From Halobacterium litoreum (GTDB lineage: Archaea > Halobacteriota > Halobacteria > Halobacteriales > Halobacteriaceae), in the NCBI RefSeq assembly GCF_021233415.1, contig NZ_CP089466.1, positions 930,001 through 994,000 of the forward strand: 64,000 nucleotides of DNA, in the 5' to 3' direction. The notes under the pieces were generated by a model. It saw only the letters and a list, made by a program, of their open reading frames with translations. It was not told the origin of the DNA and did not search any database. Each line of letters opens with the position of its first letter. Position 1 is the first letter of the stretch. Shown here piece by piece: positions 24,643 to 32,107 of the stretch. A program made the position numbers and the translations under genes.

Positions 24643-25221
24643 GTGTGGCCGTGGGGCCACCTCGCGTTCGGGTACGTCTGCGTCTCCGCGCTCACGCGCG
24701 TCTTCGCGGGTCGGCCGCCGTCCGACCGCGAAGCCCTGCTCGTGCTTCTCGCCACCCAACTCCCCGACCTCGTGGACAAGCCACTCGGCTGGGGGTTGGA
24801 CCTCTACGCGACCGGCTACGGCGCCGCGCACTCGGTGCTCGTCGCCGGCCCCCTCCTGCTCGTCGTGCTCGCGTACGCCGTCCGGAAGCGCTCCGTCGCG
24901 GCGCTCGCGTTCGTCGCGGCGTACGCCTCCCACCCCGCGGGCGACGTGCTGAGCGCGCTCCTCGACGACAACCCGGCGGCGCTCTCCCGCGTGCTGTGGC
25001 CGGTCGCCGACCTCCCGGCCTACGGCACCGAGAGGGGGTTCGCGGAGCGCGCGCTCCACTACTTCGCGGCGTACGCGACCGAACTCGCTGACCCCACTGC
25101 GCTCGCCGCGCTCGCCGCGTACGCCTCCGTGTTCGCGGCGGTCGGCGCGCTCTGGCTCTACGACGGGGCGCCCGGAACCGGGCTGCTCCGAGACGCCGAA
25201 CGGCGCGCTCGACGGCGCTGA
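24643..25221 (+). CDS. DUF457/YdjM-like membrane-bound metal-dependent hydrolase
   Basis: 192 aa from GTG at 24643, one base after the DUF1616 stop. PWGHLAFGY puts a His at position 6, QLPDLVDKPLGWGL supplies the Asp pair, and GAAHSVLVA the second His, the pattern of membrane-bound metal-dependent hydrolases (LexA-regulated YdjM group). About four or five hydrophobic segments follow. In archaea these proteins often sit in surface polysaccharide loci, possibly as membrane hydrolases of lipid-linked intermediates, but no substrate is established. Confidence 0.75.
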   Translation: MWPWGHLAFGYVCVSALTRVFAGRPPSDREALLVLLATQLPDLVDKPLGWGLDLYATGYGAAHSVLVAGPLLLVVLAYAVRKRSVAALAFVAAYASHPAGDVLSALLDDNPAALSRVLWPVADLPAYGTERGFAERALHYFAAYATELADPTALAALAAYASVFAAVGALWLYDGAPGTGLLRDAERRARRR

Positions 25222-25224
25222 CGC

Positions 25225-25242
25225 GGCTTACCAGACGTATAA
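25225..25242 (+). promoter_or_regulatory. Shared promoter motif, LpxD-like gene
   Basis: GGCTTACCAGACGTATAA. TATAAG at 25238 is 35 bases before the ATG at 25273, identical to the spacing at the GlmU-like gene; this favours that ATG over the GTG at 25261. Confidence 0.65.
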
Positions 25243-25272
25243 GTAAGCGCGTAGGGCGTCGTGAACGCGGTA

Positions 25273-26163
25273 ATGCCAGCATCGGACGCCATCGACTCGC
25301 CGGTCGGCGTGGTCGCGCACGCGACCGACCCCGACTTCGACGCGACGGCCGCCGACCTCGCGGCCGTCCTCGACGCCGACCGCGTCGGCCCGAACGTCGC
25401 CGTCTCCGGCGTCGCACCGCTCGACGCAGCCACCGCGACCGACCTCGCGTTCTCCACCTACGACGACCCCGAGCCAATCGCGGACTCCGGCGCGGGCGTC
25501 GTCGTCGTGCCGACCGACGTGTCGATTCCCGCGGGTCGCGCCGCGCTCCGCTCTCCCGACCCGAAACGGGACTTCGTGCGCGTCCTCCGCGAGTACGTCG
25601 GCGACGGCGCGACGCCGGGCGTCCACCCGACGGCGGTCGTCAGCGACGACGCCGAACTCGGCGCCGACTGCGTGGTCGGCCCGAACGCGCACGTCGGCCC
25701 GGGCGTCGTCCTCGGTGACCGCGTCGTCGTCGGCGCCGGGTGTGCGCTCGGCGGCCCCGGATTCGGGTTCGTGCGAACGCGAGACGACGAACTCCTGCGC
25801 CAGCCTCACGTCGGGACGGTGCGGGTGGGCGACGACGCCGAACTCGGCGCGAACTGCACCGTCGACCGCGCGCCGTTCGGCGAGACGGTCGTCGAGCGCG
25901 GCGCGAAACTCAGCGCGCGCGTCCACGTCGCCCACGGCGCTCGCATCGGCGCTGACGCGACCGTGGCGTTCGGCGCGGGCGTCGCCGGCGGTTCGACCGT
26001 CGGCGCGCGCACGACCGTCCACCCGCACGTCGCGGTGGCGACGGACGTGACAGTCGGCGACGACGCCGAACTCGGGATGGGCGCGGACGTACTCGACGAC
26101 GTGCCGAGCGGGGCGCGCGTCGTCGGGTCGCCGGCACGGCGCGTCGACGGGGCCGAGCGATGA
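25273..26163 (+). CDS. LpxD-like hexapeptide acyltransferase
   Basis: 296 aa. The N-terminal 95 residues resemble the small uridine-binding domain of LpxD (ATDLAFSTYDDPEPI). From about 110 there is a left-handed beta-helix with VGAGCALGGPGFGFVRT, matching the GFGF loop of LpxD, and RVHVAHGARIGAD, matching the catalytic-type His of LpxD. Archaea lack lipid A, so the enzyme probably acylates an amino sugar nucleotide in the glycan pathway. The ATG at 25273 is chosen from promoter spacing; GTG 25261 is the alternative. Its TGA overlaps the ATG of the deacetylase-like gene, so the pair is coupled. Confidence 0.78.
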   Translation: MPASDAIDSPVGVVAHATDPDFDATAADLAAVLDADRVGPNVAVSGVAPLDAATATDLAFSTYDDPEPIADSGAGVVVVPTDVSIPAGRAALRSPDPKRDFVRVLREYVGDGATPGVHPTAVVSDDAELGADCVVGPNAHVGPGVVLGDRVVVGAGCALGGPGFGFVRTRDDELLRQPHVGTVRVGDDAELGANCTVDRAPFGETVVERGAKLSARVHVAHGARIGADATVAFGAGVAGGSTVGARTTVHPHVAVATDVTVGDDAELGMGADVLDDVPSGARVVGSPARRVDGAER

Positions 26164-26936
26164 CTCGCGGCGCGACCGAAGACCCGCGCCGGGAGACCGG
26201 CGACGTGGCGTTCACGTTCGACTGGTACGCCGACTTCCTCGACGCGCTCTGCCGGCGCGGACGGCGGTTCAGGTCGTACGACGACGACCTCGAAGCGGGC
26301 GACGTGGTGTTGCGCCACGACGTGGACTGGTCGCCGCGGAACGCGCTCACGACGGCGCGCATCGAGGCCGACCGCGGCGTCACCGCGACGTACTTCTTCC
26401 TGCTGTCGTCGCCGCTGTACAACGTCTTCCACCGCCGGAACCGGCGCATCGTCGAGGAGATTGCGGCGCTCGGCCACCGCGTCGGCGTCCACTTCAGCAC
26501 CTACCAGCACTGGGACCGCGAACCGCCGGAGGGCGTGCTCGCCGAGCGCGTCCGAGACGAGCAGCGCGCGCTCGACACCGTGGTCGCCGACCTCGAACCC
26601 GCGGTGTCGTTCCACCGGCCGCCGGAGTGGGTGCTGGCCAGGGAGTTCGACGCGTTCACCTCGGCGTACGAGCCGCGGTTCTTCGAGTCGGTGGCGTACC
26701 GCGCGGACTCGAACCAGCGCTGGCGCGAGGACCACCCGCTCGCCGGCGGCGTGCCGGAGACGGTACAAGTGCTCACGCACCCGGGGCTGTGGGGGACCGA
26801 GGACGCCGACTACGAGACGCGGCTGGCGGCCCACGAGGACGAAGAGCTGGGGCGCACGCGGCAGTTCATGGACGACCAGTTCGTCGACAAGCGGTACAAC
26901 GCGGCGGAGTTCTGCGAGTTCGAGCGCCGCTACTGA
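26160..26936 (+). CDS. NodB-like polysaccharide deacetylase family protein
   Basis: 258 aa. The metal-binding motif is LRHDVDWSPRNALTTARIE near 51-69, with the Asp-Asp pair of NodB-type enzymes. TATYFFLLSSPLYN and GHRVGVHFSTYQHW follow, with a His suited to metal binding, and SFHRPPEWVL supplies a later His. Enzymes of this group remove N-acetyl groups from sugars. Coupled to an LpxD-like acyltransferase, it could deacetylate a sugar that is then re-acylated; that is inference. It ends one base from the convergent GT2 gene. Confidence 0.78.
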   Translation: MTRGATEDPRRETGDVAFTFDWYADFLDALCRRGRRFRSYDDDLEAGDVVLRHDVDWSPRNALTTARIEADRGVTATYFFLLSSPLYNVFHRRNRRIVEEIAALGHRVGVHFSTYQHWDREPPEGVLAERVRDEQRALDTVVADLEPAVSFHRPPEWVLAREFDAFTSAYEPRFFESVAYRADSNQRWREDHPLAGGVPETVQVLTHPGLWGTEDADYETRLAAHEDEELGRTRQFMDDQFVDKRYNAAEFCEFERRY

Positions 26937-26937
26937 G

Positions 26938-27930
26938 TCAGCGGGCCTCGTCGGCGGTGACGGCGAGGTCGCGGTTCGCGGTGCGGTCGAGTATCATCGC
27001 GAGCACGACGAACAGCGCGCTCGCCGCGAGCACGGCGAACGCGTCGACCGCGCCCTGGACGGCGAACAGGAGCGTGCCGGTGGCGGCGGCGACGCCGACG
27101 CCGGTGCCGAGGATGCCGAGGACGTACAGCAGGGGGACGGGGTACGAGCCGTGGTCGAAGTACTTGGCCTTGAGTCGCCACGCGAAGTCCCGAGCGAGCA
27201 GCGAGGACACCTTCGGGACGTAGGACCGGAGCGAGATGTGGCTGGTCTCGTCCTCGTAGACGGCGCGCCGCGGCACGTCCGCGATGGTGGCGTCGACGGC
27301 GTTCAGGCGGACGAGCAGGTCGTTGCAGTAGCCGTAGTCCTCGTACATCTCCTCGATGTCGACGGCGTTGAGGGCGTCCCGCGAGATGGCCGTCGAGCCG
27401 TTCTGGGGGTCCATCACGTCCCAGTAGCCGCTGGCGACCTTCGTGAGAAAGGAGAGCACGAAGTTCCCGAACTGTCGGTGTCGGGGCATCGCGTCCCGGT
27501 CGCGGTCACCGAGTCGGTTGCCCTTCGCGTAGTCGGCGTCGCCGGCGGCGACGGGTGCGACGATGCGCTCGACGATGTCGGGTTCGGTCTGTCCGTCGCC
27601 CGCGATGACGAGCGTCACGTCGACGCCGTCGGCGAGCGCTCGCTGGTAGCCGGTCTTGATGGCGCCGCCGACGCCGCGGTTCTCCTCGTGGGCGACGGGG
27701 ACGACCCGCGGGTCGAGCGTGACGCCGGTGGCGGTCTCCGGCGCGTCGGTGAGGTGTTCGTTCGCGGCGGCGGCGTGGTCGCGGATGACGCGGAGCGTGT
27801 CGTCGGTGGAGCCGTCGTCGACGACGTACGCGCGGTCCACGAACTCGGGGAGCGTGTCGATGACGCCGCCGATGTGGTCGGCTTCGTTGTACGCCGGGAC
27901 GACGGCGCCGATGGTCTTGCCGTGGTACAT
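26938..27930 (-). CDS. GT2 glycosyltransferase, dolichyl-phosphate sugar synthase type
   Basis: 330 aa. It opens TIGAVVPAYNEADHIGGVID with YVVDDGSTDDTL, ENRGVGGAIKTGY and VIAGDGQTEPD (metal-binding DGQ). DVMDPQNGSTAISRD and YEDYGYCNDLLVRLN follow, then two C-terminal hydrophobic segments (LLYVLGILGTGVGVAAA, AFAVLAASALFVVLAMILD). This is the DPM1/DPG synthase group that loads a sugar from UDP or GDP onto dolichyl phosphate at the cytoplasmic face. The ATG at 27930 is one base after the stop of a 20-codon ORF and the gene uses the shared promoter. Confidence 0.85.
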   Translation of the reverse strand: MYHGKTIGAVVPAYNEADHIGGVIDTLPEFVDRAYVVDDGSTDDTLRVIRDHAAAANEHLTDAPETATGVTLDPRVVPVAHEENRGVGGAIKTGYQRALADGVDVTLVIAGDGQTEPDIVERIVAPVAAGDADYAKGNRLGDRDRDAMPRHRQFGNFVLSFLTKVASGYWDVMDPQNGSTAISRDALNAVDIEEMYEDYGYCNDLLVRLNAVDATIADVPRRAVYEDETSHISLRSYVPKVSSLLARDFAWRLKAKYFDHGSYPVPLLYVLGILGTGVGVAAATGTLLFAVQGAVDAFAVLAASALFVVLAMILDRTANRDLAVTADEAR

Positions 27931-27931
27931 C

Positions 27932-27994
27932 TCAGTGGGTGTCGGCGCGGCGACGGTCGGGCGTCGCCGTCGGTGGGTGGTGTGTCGTGTCCAT
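27932..27994 (-). CDS. 20-codon leader ORF before the GT2 gene
   Basis: It encodes MDTTHHPPTATPDRRRADTH and its stop is one base from the GT2 ATG. ATG at 27994 is the first one after the predicted transcription start (TATA-like element at 28036-28040). It has no domain and may serve only for coupling. Confidence 0.33.
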   Translation of the reverse strand: MDTTHHPPTATPDRRRADTH

Positions 27995-28034
27995 CGTGGC
28001 TGTCCTACGGGAATCCAACGGCGGCGGAGCCTTC

Positions 28035-28053
28035 ATTATGAGTCTGGTAAGCC
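28035..28053 (-). promoter_or_regulatory. Shared promoter motif, dolichyl-P sugar synthase gene
   Basis: Minus strand GGCTTACCAGACTCATAAT. The spacing is conserved; the box reads CATAA instead of TATAA. Confidence 0.55.
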
Positions 28054-28110
28054 GCGGTTCGCGCCCGCCAGAGCGATAGTAGGAAAATGGATACTTCTCG
28101 AGGGTTCGTT

Positions 28111-28127
28111 CGGCGGACATTCCGCCG
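28111..28127. promoter_or_regulatory. 17-bp dyad upstream of the beta-helix gene
   Basis: CGGCGGACATTCCGCCG is a perfect 7-bp inverted repeat with a 3-base centre, in an AT-richer intergenic stretch (28064-28200). It may be an operator for the downstream gene or a short hairpin at the end of a leader. Confidence 0.4.
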
Positions 28128-28200
28128 TGCGACCACAATATTTAGGTGTAACGGCCATTATCCAGTATCTAAGCCACAACATACCGGCTGAATTAAATAA

Positions 28201-29835
28201 ATGAAACGAGAAAATAATTCCGAGAAATTCAATGAATCTGGTACGTCACCGGCTGACTCGGTGACGGGACGCGAACTGAGCCGACGCGACTACCTCGGCA
28301 CCGCCGTCGGCGCGGCCGCCGGTGTCGCCGGTCTCGCCGCGCTCGGCGACCGCGCGCGCGCCGCCGACGACTGGTACGCCGGCTACGCCGACGACTACGA
28401 GACGGTCGTGGACGTCACCGAGGCCGGCGCCGACGACACCGGCGGCGAATCCATCACGGACGTCCTCGAAGCCGAGGCCGGCGACGACACGCTCCTCGTC
28501 TTCCCCGCCGGCGAGTACCGCATGGACGAGCAGTTCCGGTTCACCGGCTTCACGAACTTCGGGATGGTCGGCGACGGCGCGACCATCGTCCCCGGCAGCA
28601 TCGACGCCGTCGACGGCAACGTCGTCACCGCCGGCGAGTTCGACGGCGCCGCGCGCCTCTTCCGCCTCGGCGTCGTCTACGCGCCCGGCGAGGACCTCCT
28701 CGTCGAGGGGTTCGACTTCGACTTCACGGCGGCCTCGACCGGCCTCCGCGCCATCGAGGCCTACGTCGCCGACGACATGACCGTTCGCGACATCGACGTG
28801 GTCGGCGAACACGACACCGGCACCTTCGGCCCCGCCATGTTCTCGGTCACCGACCCCGACGGCATCGCCACCGTCGAGGGGTTCCGTGCCCCCGACGGCG
28901 CCGCGTTCACCGAGGACACCGTCGGCGACATCTCCGTCGGCCCCACGGGCATCCTCGTCCCGCCGAGCCACGAGGGGAAACTCTGGTTCCGCGACTGCGA
29001 ACTCGGGTCGTTCCCCGACAACGGCCTCTACGCGTCCAGCCCCAACGGCCGCGTCGTCGTGCAGGGCGGCACGTTCCGGAACTCCAACGTCTCCAACATC
29101 CGCCTGATGGGAGACTACAGTTACGTCCTCGACGCCACCATCGTCGTCGACGACCTCCTCGACGGACACACCCAGACGGGGATTCGCCTCGACCGCGGCG
29201 AACACCTCTGGGTGTACAACACCACCATCGACGCGCCGGTCCCGAACGGCCCCGTCATCCGCGTTCAGGACGACGCCACCTCGGCGCGCATCCAAGAGAC
29301 CTCGATATCTGTCGGTGACCGCCCGAGCCACGCCATCACGATGTCTCCCGACGCCGGTGTCGTCGACATCTTCGACACGGACATCGAGTTCGACGGCGCC
29401 GGGAACGCCGTCCAAATCAACGGCCACAACGACGACAGCGACTCCCCCGTCACGCTCCGCCGCGTCACCGTCACCGGCGACGCGAGCGGCGACCACGGCC
29501 GGAACGCCATCCGCGTCATGCGACAGGGCTGCCTGCTCGACGACGTGGTCGTCGAACAGCCCGGCACGCACTACCGGCGCGCCCTCGAACTCCACGGCGA
29601 CGACACCACGATAGACGGCGGCACCTACCGGTCCACGCATCACCCCATCGTGAACGTCGCGGACGGCACCGCTCTCGACGGCGTGACCGCGCGGTCCTAC
29701 GACGGCTACCAGGCGCTCAAACTGTACGACGGCTACGCGGACGTCACCGTCACGGACTCCGAACTGTACGAGGGCATCGTCGACCGCGGCGTCCGGAACC
29801 TCGACCTCTCGGGGAACAGTTACCCGGACGCCTGA
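28201..29835 (+). CDS. Tat-secreted parallel beta-helix (pectate-lyase-like) protein
   Basis: 544 aa. Residues 28-60 form a Tat signal: SRRDYLGTAVGAAAGVAGLAAL, in parts SRRDYLGTAVG, with a cleavage-like ARAAD. The mature part is a right-handed parallel beta-helix with repeated short strands (FTNFGMVGDGATI, VEGFDFDFTA, VVVQGGTFRNSNVSNIRL, HLWVYNTTIDAP, VTVTDSELYE). Such folds bind or cleave polysaccharides, so it may process or anchor surface glycan. The first 15 codons (AAA CGA GAA AAT AAT) and the upstream 130 bp are much more AT-rich than the surroundings. No shared-motif promoter lies directly upstream; AATATTTA near 28137 is a TATA candidate. No catalytic residues could be assigned. Confidence 0.78.
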   Translation: MKRENNSEKFNESGTSPADSVTGRELSRRDYLGTAVGAAAGVAGLAALGDRARAADDWYAGYADDYETVVDVTEAGADDTGGESITDVLEAEAGDDTLLVFPAGEYRMDEQFRFTGFTNFGMVGDGATIVPGSIDAVDGNVVTAGEFDGAARLFRLGVVYAPGEDLLVEGFDFDFTAASTGLRAIEAYVADDMTVRDIDVVGEHDTGTFGPAMFSVTDPDGIATVEGFRAPDGAAFTEDTVGDISVGPTGILVPPSHEGKLWFRDCELGSFPDNGLYASSPNGRVVVQGGTFRNSNVSNIRLMGDYSYVLDATIVVDDLLDGHTQTGIRLDRGEHLWVYNTTIDAPVPNGPVIRVQDDATSARIQETSISVGDRPSHAITMSPDAGVVDIFDTDIEFDGAGNAVQINGHNDDSDSPVTLRRVTVTGDASGDHGRNAIRVMRQGCLLDDVVVEQPGTHYRRALELHGDDTTIDGGTYRSTHHPIVNVADGTALDGVTARSYDGYQALKLYDGYADVTVTDSELYEGIVDRGVRNLDLSGNSYPDA

Positions 29836-29840
29836 AGCGG

Positions 29841-29859
29841 GACTTAACAACCGTATAAG
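29841..29859 (+). promoter_or_regulatory. Shared promoter motif, GT2 gene
   Basis: GACTTAACAACCGTATAAG. TATAAG at 29854 is 68 bases before the ATG at 29922, which is the first ATG of the predicted transcript. Confidence 0.6.
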
Positions 29860-29921
29860 CCACTCTCCCGAGATTTACGCCGCAGATAGTGAACTGACTG
29901 GTGTGCCTACGGACGCCCGAA

Positions 29922-30839
29922 ATGCCCACGGTCAGCGTCATCGTTCCGACCTACAACCGCGCGGACTCGCTCCCGCGAACCATCGACAGCGTGCTCGCGC
30001 AGACCCACGACGACCTCGAACTCGTCGTCGTCGACGACGCCTCGACGGACGACACCCGAGCCGTCGTCGAGCGCTACGACGACGACCGCGTCACGTACCT
30101 CGCACACGCCACCAACCGCGGCGGGAGCGCCGCCCGGAACACCGGCATCTGGGAGAGCGACGGCGACTACGTCGCGTTCCTCGACTCCGACGACGAGTGG
30201 CACCCGGAGAAACTCGAACGACAGGTGCGCGAACTCGAATCGCGCTCCGACGACTGGGTGGCCGCGTACTGCGGCGTCGAGATGGTGCGCGAGAACGGAG
30301 AGAACCCCGTCCTCGGGTGGCTCCGCCGCCAGTTCGGGCGCCTCAGCGAGACGGAGGGCGCCGAGGGCGGCGAGGAACTCGTCGCGGACGTGCTCGCCGA
30401 CGACCTCCACACGAGCGCCGGGTCGACGCTACTCGTGGAACGACCGGTCGCCGAGCGCGTCGACGGCTTCGACGAGTCCTTCGACCGCTTCCAGGACCCC
30501 GAGTTCCTCGTTCGCGTGCTCCGCGAGGGGCGACTGGCGTACGTCGACGACCCGCTCGTCTCCCGGTACGCGTCCGGGAACCCGTCCGCCGACGAACTCC
30601 GGGACGCCGACGAGCACTACCTCCGGACGTTCAGCGACACCGTCGAGCGCCTCGAAGCCGGCGGCCGCGACGTCCGCGGCGCGCACGCCTACTTCCTCGC
30701 GAAGTGCTACCTCGCCGAGGGCCGCTTCCGGACCGGTGCCCGGTACCTCCGACGCGCCCGCCGACCGCGCCCCCGCCAGTATCCGGGCCTCGCCGCGAGC
30801 GTGGTCACAGGCGTCGGGAGCGCGGTCGGCGGCCGGTGA
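29922..30839 (+). CDS. GT2 family glycosyltransferase
   Basis: 305 aa. It starts MPTVSVIVPTYNRADSLPRT, a classical GT-A start, with VVVDDASTDDT, NRGGSAARNTGIW and FLDSDDEWHPEKL carrying the DxD metal motif. The acceptor half contains FDESFDRFQDPEFLVRVL. No membrane helix is seen, so it is cytoplasmic or peripheral. It probably adds a sugar to the lipid-linked glycan. An in-frame GTG at 29901 would add seven residues; the ATG is preferred since the fold begins at once. Confidence 0.87.
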   Translation: MPTVSVIVPTYNRADSLPRTIDSVLAQTHDDLELVVVDDASTDDTRAVVERYDDDRVTYLAHATNRGGSAARNTGIWESDGDYVAFLDSDDEWHPEKLERQVRELESRSDDWVAAYCGVEMVRENGENPVLGWLRRQFGRLSETEGAEGGEELVADVLADDLHTSAGSTLLVERPVAERVDGFDESFDRFQDPEFLVRVLREGRLAYVDDPLVSRYASGNPSADELRDADEHYLRTFSDTVERLEAGGRDVRGAHAYFLAKCYLAEGRFRTGARYLRRARRPRPRQYPGLAASVVTGVGSAVGGR

Positions 30840-30914
30840 CGCGGCCACCTTTATGGTCGCGGCGCCCGCGGTACACACCGACGCGACGCCGCCCGCGCGA
30901 CGCGTCCCAGTGAG

Positions 30915-31394
30915 ATGACAGACGCCACGAACCCCTCCGCGGAAGTCGGCGCGCTCGTCGGCGACAGACGCCAGCGCATCGTCGCGATGGTCCACGACCG
31001 CGGCCGCACCGTCACCGTCGACGAACTCGCGGACGCCGTCGCCGAGTGGGAGGCCGACCGCGGCCTCGACAGCGACTGGGAGGACATCCACCAACACCTC
31101 CACGAGGTCGACCTGCCGGCGCTCCACGACGCCGAGTTGCTCGTCTTCGACCCCGAAGAGGGCGTCGTGGACACCCGCCGCACGGTCGCCGACGACTGGC
31201 CGACCGCCGACGACGACGAGTCCTCGGGCCGGTTCTGGCCCGCGTACGTCGTCGCGGCCGCGGGCGCCGGCGGCGCGCTCGTCGCCGCCGCGGCCGCGCT
31301 GCGTCCCGGCGTCCCGGCGTCGGCGCTCTGGGCCGTCTGGGCCGCGGGCACCGTCTCCGTACTCGTCGCCACGCTCGCCGTCGACCAACTCTGA
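30915..31394 (+). CDS. DUF7344-like winged-helix protein with two membrane segments
   Basis: 159 aa. Residues 12-95 are a winged helix: GDRRQRIVAMVHDRGRTVTVDE (in parts), LADAVAEWEADRG, IHQHLHEVDLPALHDAELLVFD. Two C-terminal hydrophobic segments (FWPAYVVAAAGAGGALVAAA; ALWAVWAAGTVSVLVATLAV) anchor it. It is a smaller relative in layout of the protein at 13129-13713. These membrane winged helices are numerous in haloarchaea and mostly uncharacterised. It closes the glycan locus and might sense membrane or surface state; no target can be named. Confidence 0.7.
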   Translation: MTDATNPSAEVGALVGDRRQRIVAMVHDRGRTVTVDELADAVAEWEADRGLDSDWEDIHQHLHEVDLPALHDAELLVFDPEEGVVDTRRTVADDWPTADDDESSGRFWPAYVVAAAGAGGALVAAAAALRPGVPASALWAVWAAGTVSVLVATLAVDQL

Positions 31395-31468
31395 ACGCCG
31401 CAGAAAAACGTCACCGGGGTGGATGACAGTCCCCTGACCGACCGCGAGCCGGCGGTTCGGCGCCGCCG

Positions 31469-31741
31469 TCAGTTCGTGGTGTCCGTGCCGTTGGTGGTGT
31501 CGGTGCTGTTCGTGTCGTTGGTGCTATCCGTTGTTTCTGTGTCGTCGCCGGTCGTGTCGTCACCCGTCGTGTCTGTGCCCCCGACGCCCGTGTCGTCGCT
31601 CGTCGTCACCGGCTCGCCGCCCGTCGTGAGGTCGCTGTCCGTGCCGTTCTGTGCGTCTCCGCCGCCGCCCGGCCCGGCACAGCCCGCGACCACGAGGAGC
31701 AGGCTGACCGCGAGCGCGCCGAGTGCGTAGCGTCGATTCAT
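31469..31741 (-). CDS. Small Thr/Asp-rich lipoprotein
   Basis: 90 aa. The ATG at 31741 gives MNRRYALGALAVSLLLVVAGC with lipobox VAGC, so the mature protein is lipid-anchored at Cys21. The rest is low complexity: GGGG, then repeated DTTGDD and DSTNDTNSTDTTNGT blocks. It resembles the flippase tail in composition and is a likely O-glycosylation or cell-wall spacer peptide. No enzymatic domain. An in-frame ATG at 31846 adds a basic stretch that does not look like a signal. Confidence 0.6.
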   Translation of the reverse strand: MNRRYALGALAVSLLLVVAGCAGPGGGGDAQNGTDSDLTTGGEPVTTSDDTGVGGTDTTGDDTTGDDTETTDSTNDTNSTDTTNGTDTTN

Positions 31742-32022
31742 GCAATCACGCCCTGTGAGGGCATTCGGTTCGTCGGCCCGACGGCGAATAAAGCGGGTCA
31801 GCCGTTGCGCCGGATTTCGACGATTTCGGCCGTTCGAACGGTCCACAACGGTTCAGTCCGGGGGTTTCCGAGAGAACGTCACCGGTAGCGCACAGTCAGG
31901 AAAGCACTACCGAACGGCAACAATCCAGTCAACCGAGTCGCCGGAACGAAATCACCTCGCGCCGGCCCCCGCTCTCGAAGACGAGCAGTATGGATTCGAA
32001 CTGCGCGTATAGAATACGGGTA

Positions 32023-32096
32023 AGCCAAGGGTGGGATTCGAACCCACGTATTCTCGATTACAAATCGAGTGCTTGAACCGCCCAAGCTCCCTTGGC
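32023..32096 (-). tRNA. tRNA-Thr (anticodon TGT)
   Basis: The acceptor stem is GCCAAGG/CCTTGGC, D arm GCTT..AAGC, anticodon arm CTCGA-TTTGTAA-TCGAG with anticodon TGT, T arm GTGGG-TTCGAAT-CCCAC, and discriminator T. No intron; CCA is not encoded. Position 8 reads G in this folding rather than the near-universal T, which is worth noting. Confidence 0.9.
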
Positions 32097-32107
32097 GCAG
32101 TCGGGAG

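Noticed and set aside
31992-32023. Possible tRNA-end duplication (GGATTCGAAC...CGTAT) beside tRNA-Thr, as left by an integrated element
   Set aside because: Only about ten bases of T arm plus five others match, the acceptor end is not repeated and no integrase lies nearby; the similarity is too short.
32003-32026. Tenth copy of the shared promoter motif (GGCTTACCCGTATTCTATA on the minus strand)
   Set aside because: The CTTA part is the tRNA-Thr 3' end and the TATA is two bases off the fixed spacing; no gene starts at a suitable distance.
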